64,000 nucleotides of DNA, taken from Blastococcus_B deserti. Lineage in GTDB: Bacteria > Actinomycetota > Actinomycetes > Mycobacteriales > Geodermatophilaceae. Below are positions 63,114-64,000 of the stretch, piece after piece. Location of the stretch: contig NZ_JBHUHP010000009.1 in the NCBI RefSeq assembly GCF_042682525.1, forward strand, positions 434,001 through 498,000. Reading direction: 5' to 3'. The notes beneath the pieces are model-generated. The model made no database searches and was not told the origin of the DNA. It saw only the letters and a program-made list of their open reading frames with translations. Position 1 is the stretch's first letter. Every line of letters begins with the position of its first letter. Position numbers and translations under genes: made by a program.

Positions 63114-63946
63114 CCGCCACCACAGCACCGCTGACCACCGACCGGCCCGCGCCGCCCTCGGCGGCCACGATCGGGTGGGCCCGCATCGGCCTCGAGCTCC
63201 GGCTGTACGCCCGCGACCCCGGGCAGATCGCCTTCTCCTTCGCCTATCCGGTGATCATGCTGCTCATCTTCGGATCCGTCTTCGGCGACGACGAGGTGTT
63301 CCCGGGCATCGGCCTCCGGCAGTACTTCCTCGCCGGCATCGTGGCGGCCGGGATCATGCTCACGAGCTTCCAGGCGGTGGGCACCGCGATCTCCGAGGAA
63401 CGCGACCGTGGCGACCTGGCGCGGCTGCAGACACTCGGCACCCCGGCGTTGGCCTACGGCGTCGGCAAGGCGGGGCAGGTGCTGGTCACGACCGCACTCC
63501 AGCTGGCTCTGCTGCTCGGCGTGGCCGCGATCGCCTACGACGTCCCGCTGCCGACGGAGCCCGCGCGGTGGCTGACGTTCGCCTGGGTCGTGGCGCTCGG
63601 CATCGTCGCGGGCACGTTCCTCGGCATCGCCGTCGGGGGATTCGTGGGGAGCGCCCGCGCCGCTGCGGCCGGGATCCCGGCGTTCGCCGTCGTCCTGCAG
63701 TTCATCTCGGGGGTGTTCTTCCCGGACTCCGACCTGCCCGGGCCGATGGAGCAGGTTGCGGCGCTCTTCCCGCTGAAGTGGATGGTGCAGGGCATGCGGT
63801 CGGTGTTCCTGCCCGATGCGGTTGCCGCCCTGGAGCCCACCGGCACCTGGGAGCACGGGAGAACTGCCCTGGTGCTCGTGGCATGGGTGATCATCGGTGC
63901 CGTGGTGTGCGCAAGGACGTTCCGCTGGCGGCGGGACGCCGGATGA
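63110..63946 (+). CDS. ABC-2 transporter permease, second exporter
   Basis: The 278-residue protein has six hydrophobic segments and the ABC-2 pattern AYPVIMLLIFGSVFGDD, QYFLAGIVAAGIMLTSFQAVGTAISEERDRGDLARLQTLGTP (given by its ends). It partners the preceding ATPase. The stop overlaps the next gene (ATGA). Confidence 0.95.
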   Translation: MTATTAPLTTDRPAPPSAATIGWARIGLELRLYARDPGQIAFSFAYPVIMLLIFGSVFGDDEVFPGIGLRQYFLAGIVAAGIMLTSFQAVGTAISEERDRGDLARLQTLGTPALAYGVGKAGQVLVTTALQLALLLGVAAIAYDVPLPTEPARWLTFAWVVALGIVAGTFLGIAVGGFVGSARAAAAGIPAFAVVLQFISGVFFPDSDLPGPMEQVAALFPLKWMVQGMRSVFLPDAVAALEPTGTWEHGRTALVLVAWVIIGAVVCARTFRWRRDAG

Positions 63947-64000
63947 CCGTCGGGCCCCGGCTGGCCGCCGTCCTCCTCCCGAACGTCCCGGAGGAGGGCG
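63943..64000 (+). CDS. Start of a downstream gene, cut by the right edge
   Basis: ATG 63943 overlaps the permease stop and gives at least 19 residues, MTVGPRLAAVLLPNVPEEG. By analogy with similar operons it could be a sensor kinase, but too little is visible to say. Confidence 0.5.
   Translation, partial: MTVGPRLAAVLLPNVPEEG

Overview
The window is about 73% G+C, on a rough reading, and has actinobacterial gene order and codon use. The layout (flagellar cluster, then gltA, fumC, glpX, xseBA, ispH) suggests a motile member of the Geodermatophilaceae (Blastococcus, Geodermatophilus or Modestobacter type). Genus is inference. Two runs of N (15633-15834 and 17568-17627) show that this is a draft assembly.

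Positions 1-37310 hold a nearly complete flagellar locus. The minus strand reads, from 29951 down to 1: fliA, a frameshifted flagellin, the main flagellin fliC, fliD, fliS, a FliT-like gene // flgB, flgC, fliE, fliF, fliG, fliH, fliI, fliJ, a fused peptidoglycan hydrolase (NlpC/P60 plus lytic transglycosylase), fliK, flgD, flgE // flbD, motA, motB, fliL // fliM, fliN, fliO, fliP, fliQ, fliR, flhB, flhA and a truncated, very long flhF. Divergent from fliA on the plus strand lie flgN, flgK, flgL, fliW and csrA. After them come an unknown gene, a divergent sigma-70-like protein and two unknown genes. Stop and start codons overlap at most junctions. Several operon heads carry a sigma-28 type promoter, CTCAAG or GTCAGG, 15 nt, then GCCGATGA or a close variant. 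The fliC leader holds a GGA-loop hairpin plus a GGA-containing Shine-Dalgarno, which fits post-transcriptional control by the CsrA/FliW pair encoded nearby.

Positions 37389-57028 are mostly housekeeping: a membrane-anchored cell-wall hydrolase with NlpC/P60 and M15 domains, citrate synthase, class II fumarase, two paralogous membrane proteins with a shared C-terminal cysteine domain, a DUF1707 protein, class II fructose-1,6-bisphosphatase, a DUF4245 protein, exonuclease VII (xseB, xseA), a lipid-droplet-associated-like protein, ispH, an HD-GYP/LuxR regulator, an NTF2-like protein, RmuC and an alkylation-repair pair (Ogt and Ada-AlkA). The junction between xseA and xseB is expanded by an 80-bp tandem repeat whose copies form GTGA-overlapping micro-ORFs.

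Positions 57098-64000 carry a TetR repressor divergent from a DrrA/DrrB/UvrA-like (DrrC-like) resistance operon, then a second ABC-2 exporter pair and the first codons of a further gene cut by the right edge.

The most interesting items are the coupled micro-ORF repeat between xseA and xseB, the CsrA/FliW control module with its candidate target site, the divergent sigma-like protein, the uncharacterised flagellum-adjacent genes, and the frameshifted flagellin with an EF-hand-like loop. No tRNA, rRNA, CRISPR array or insertion sequence was seen.
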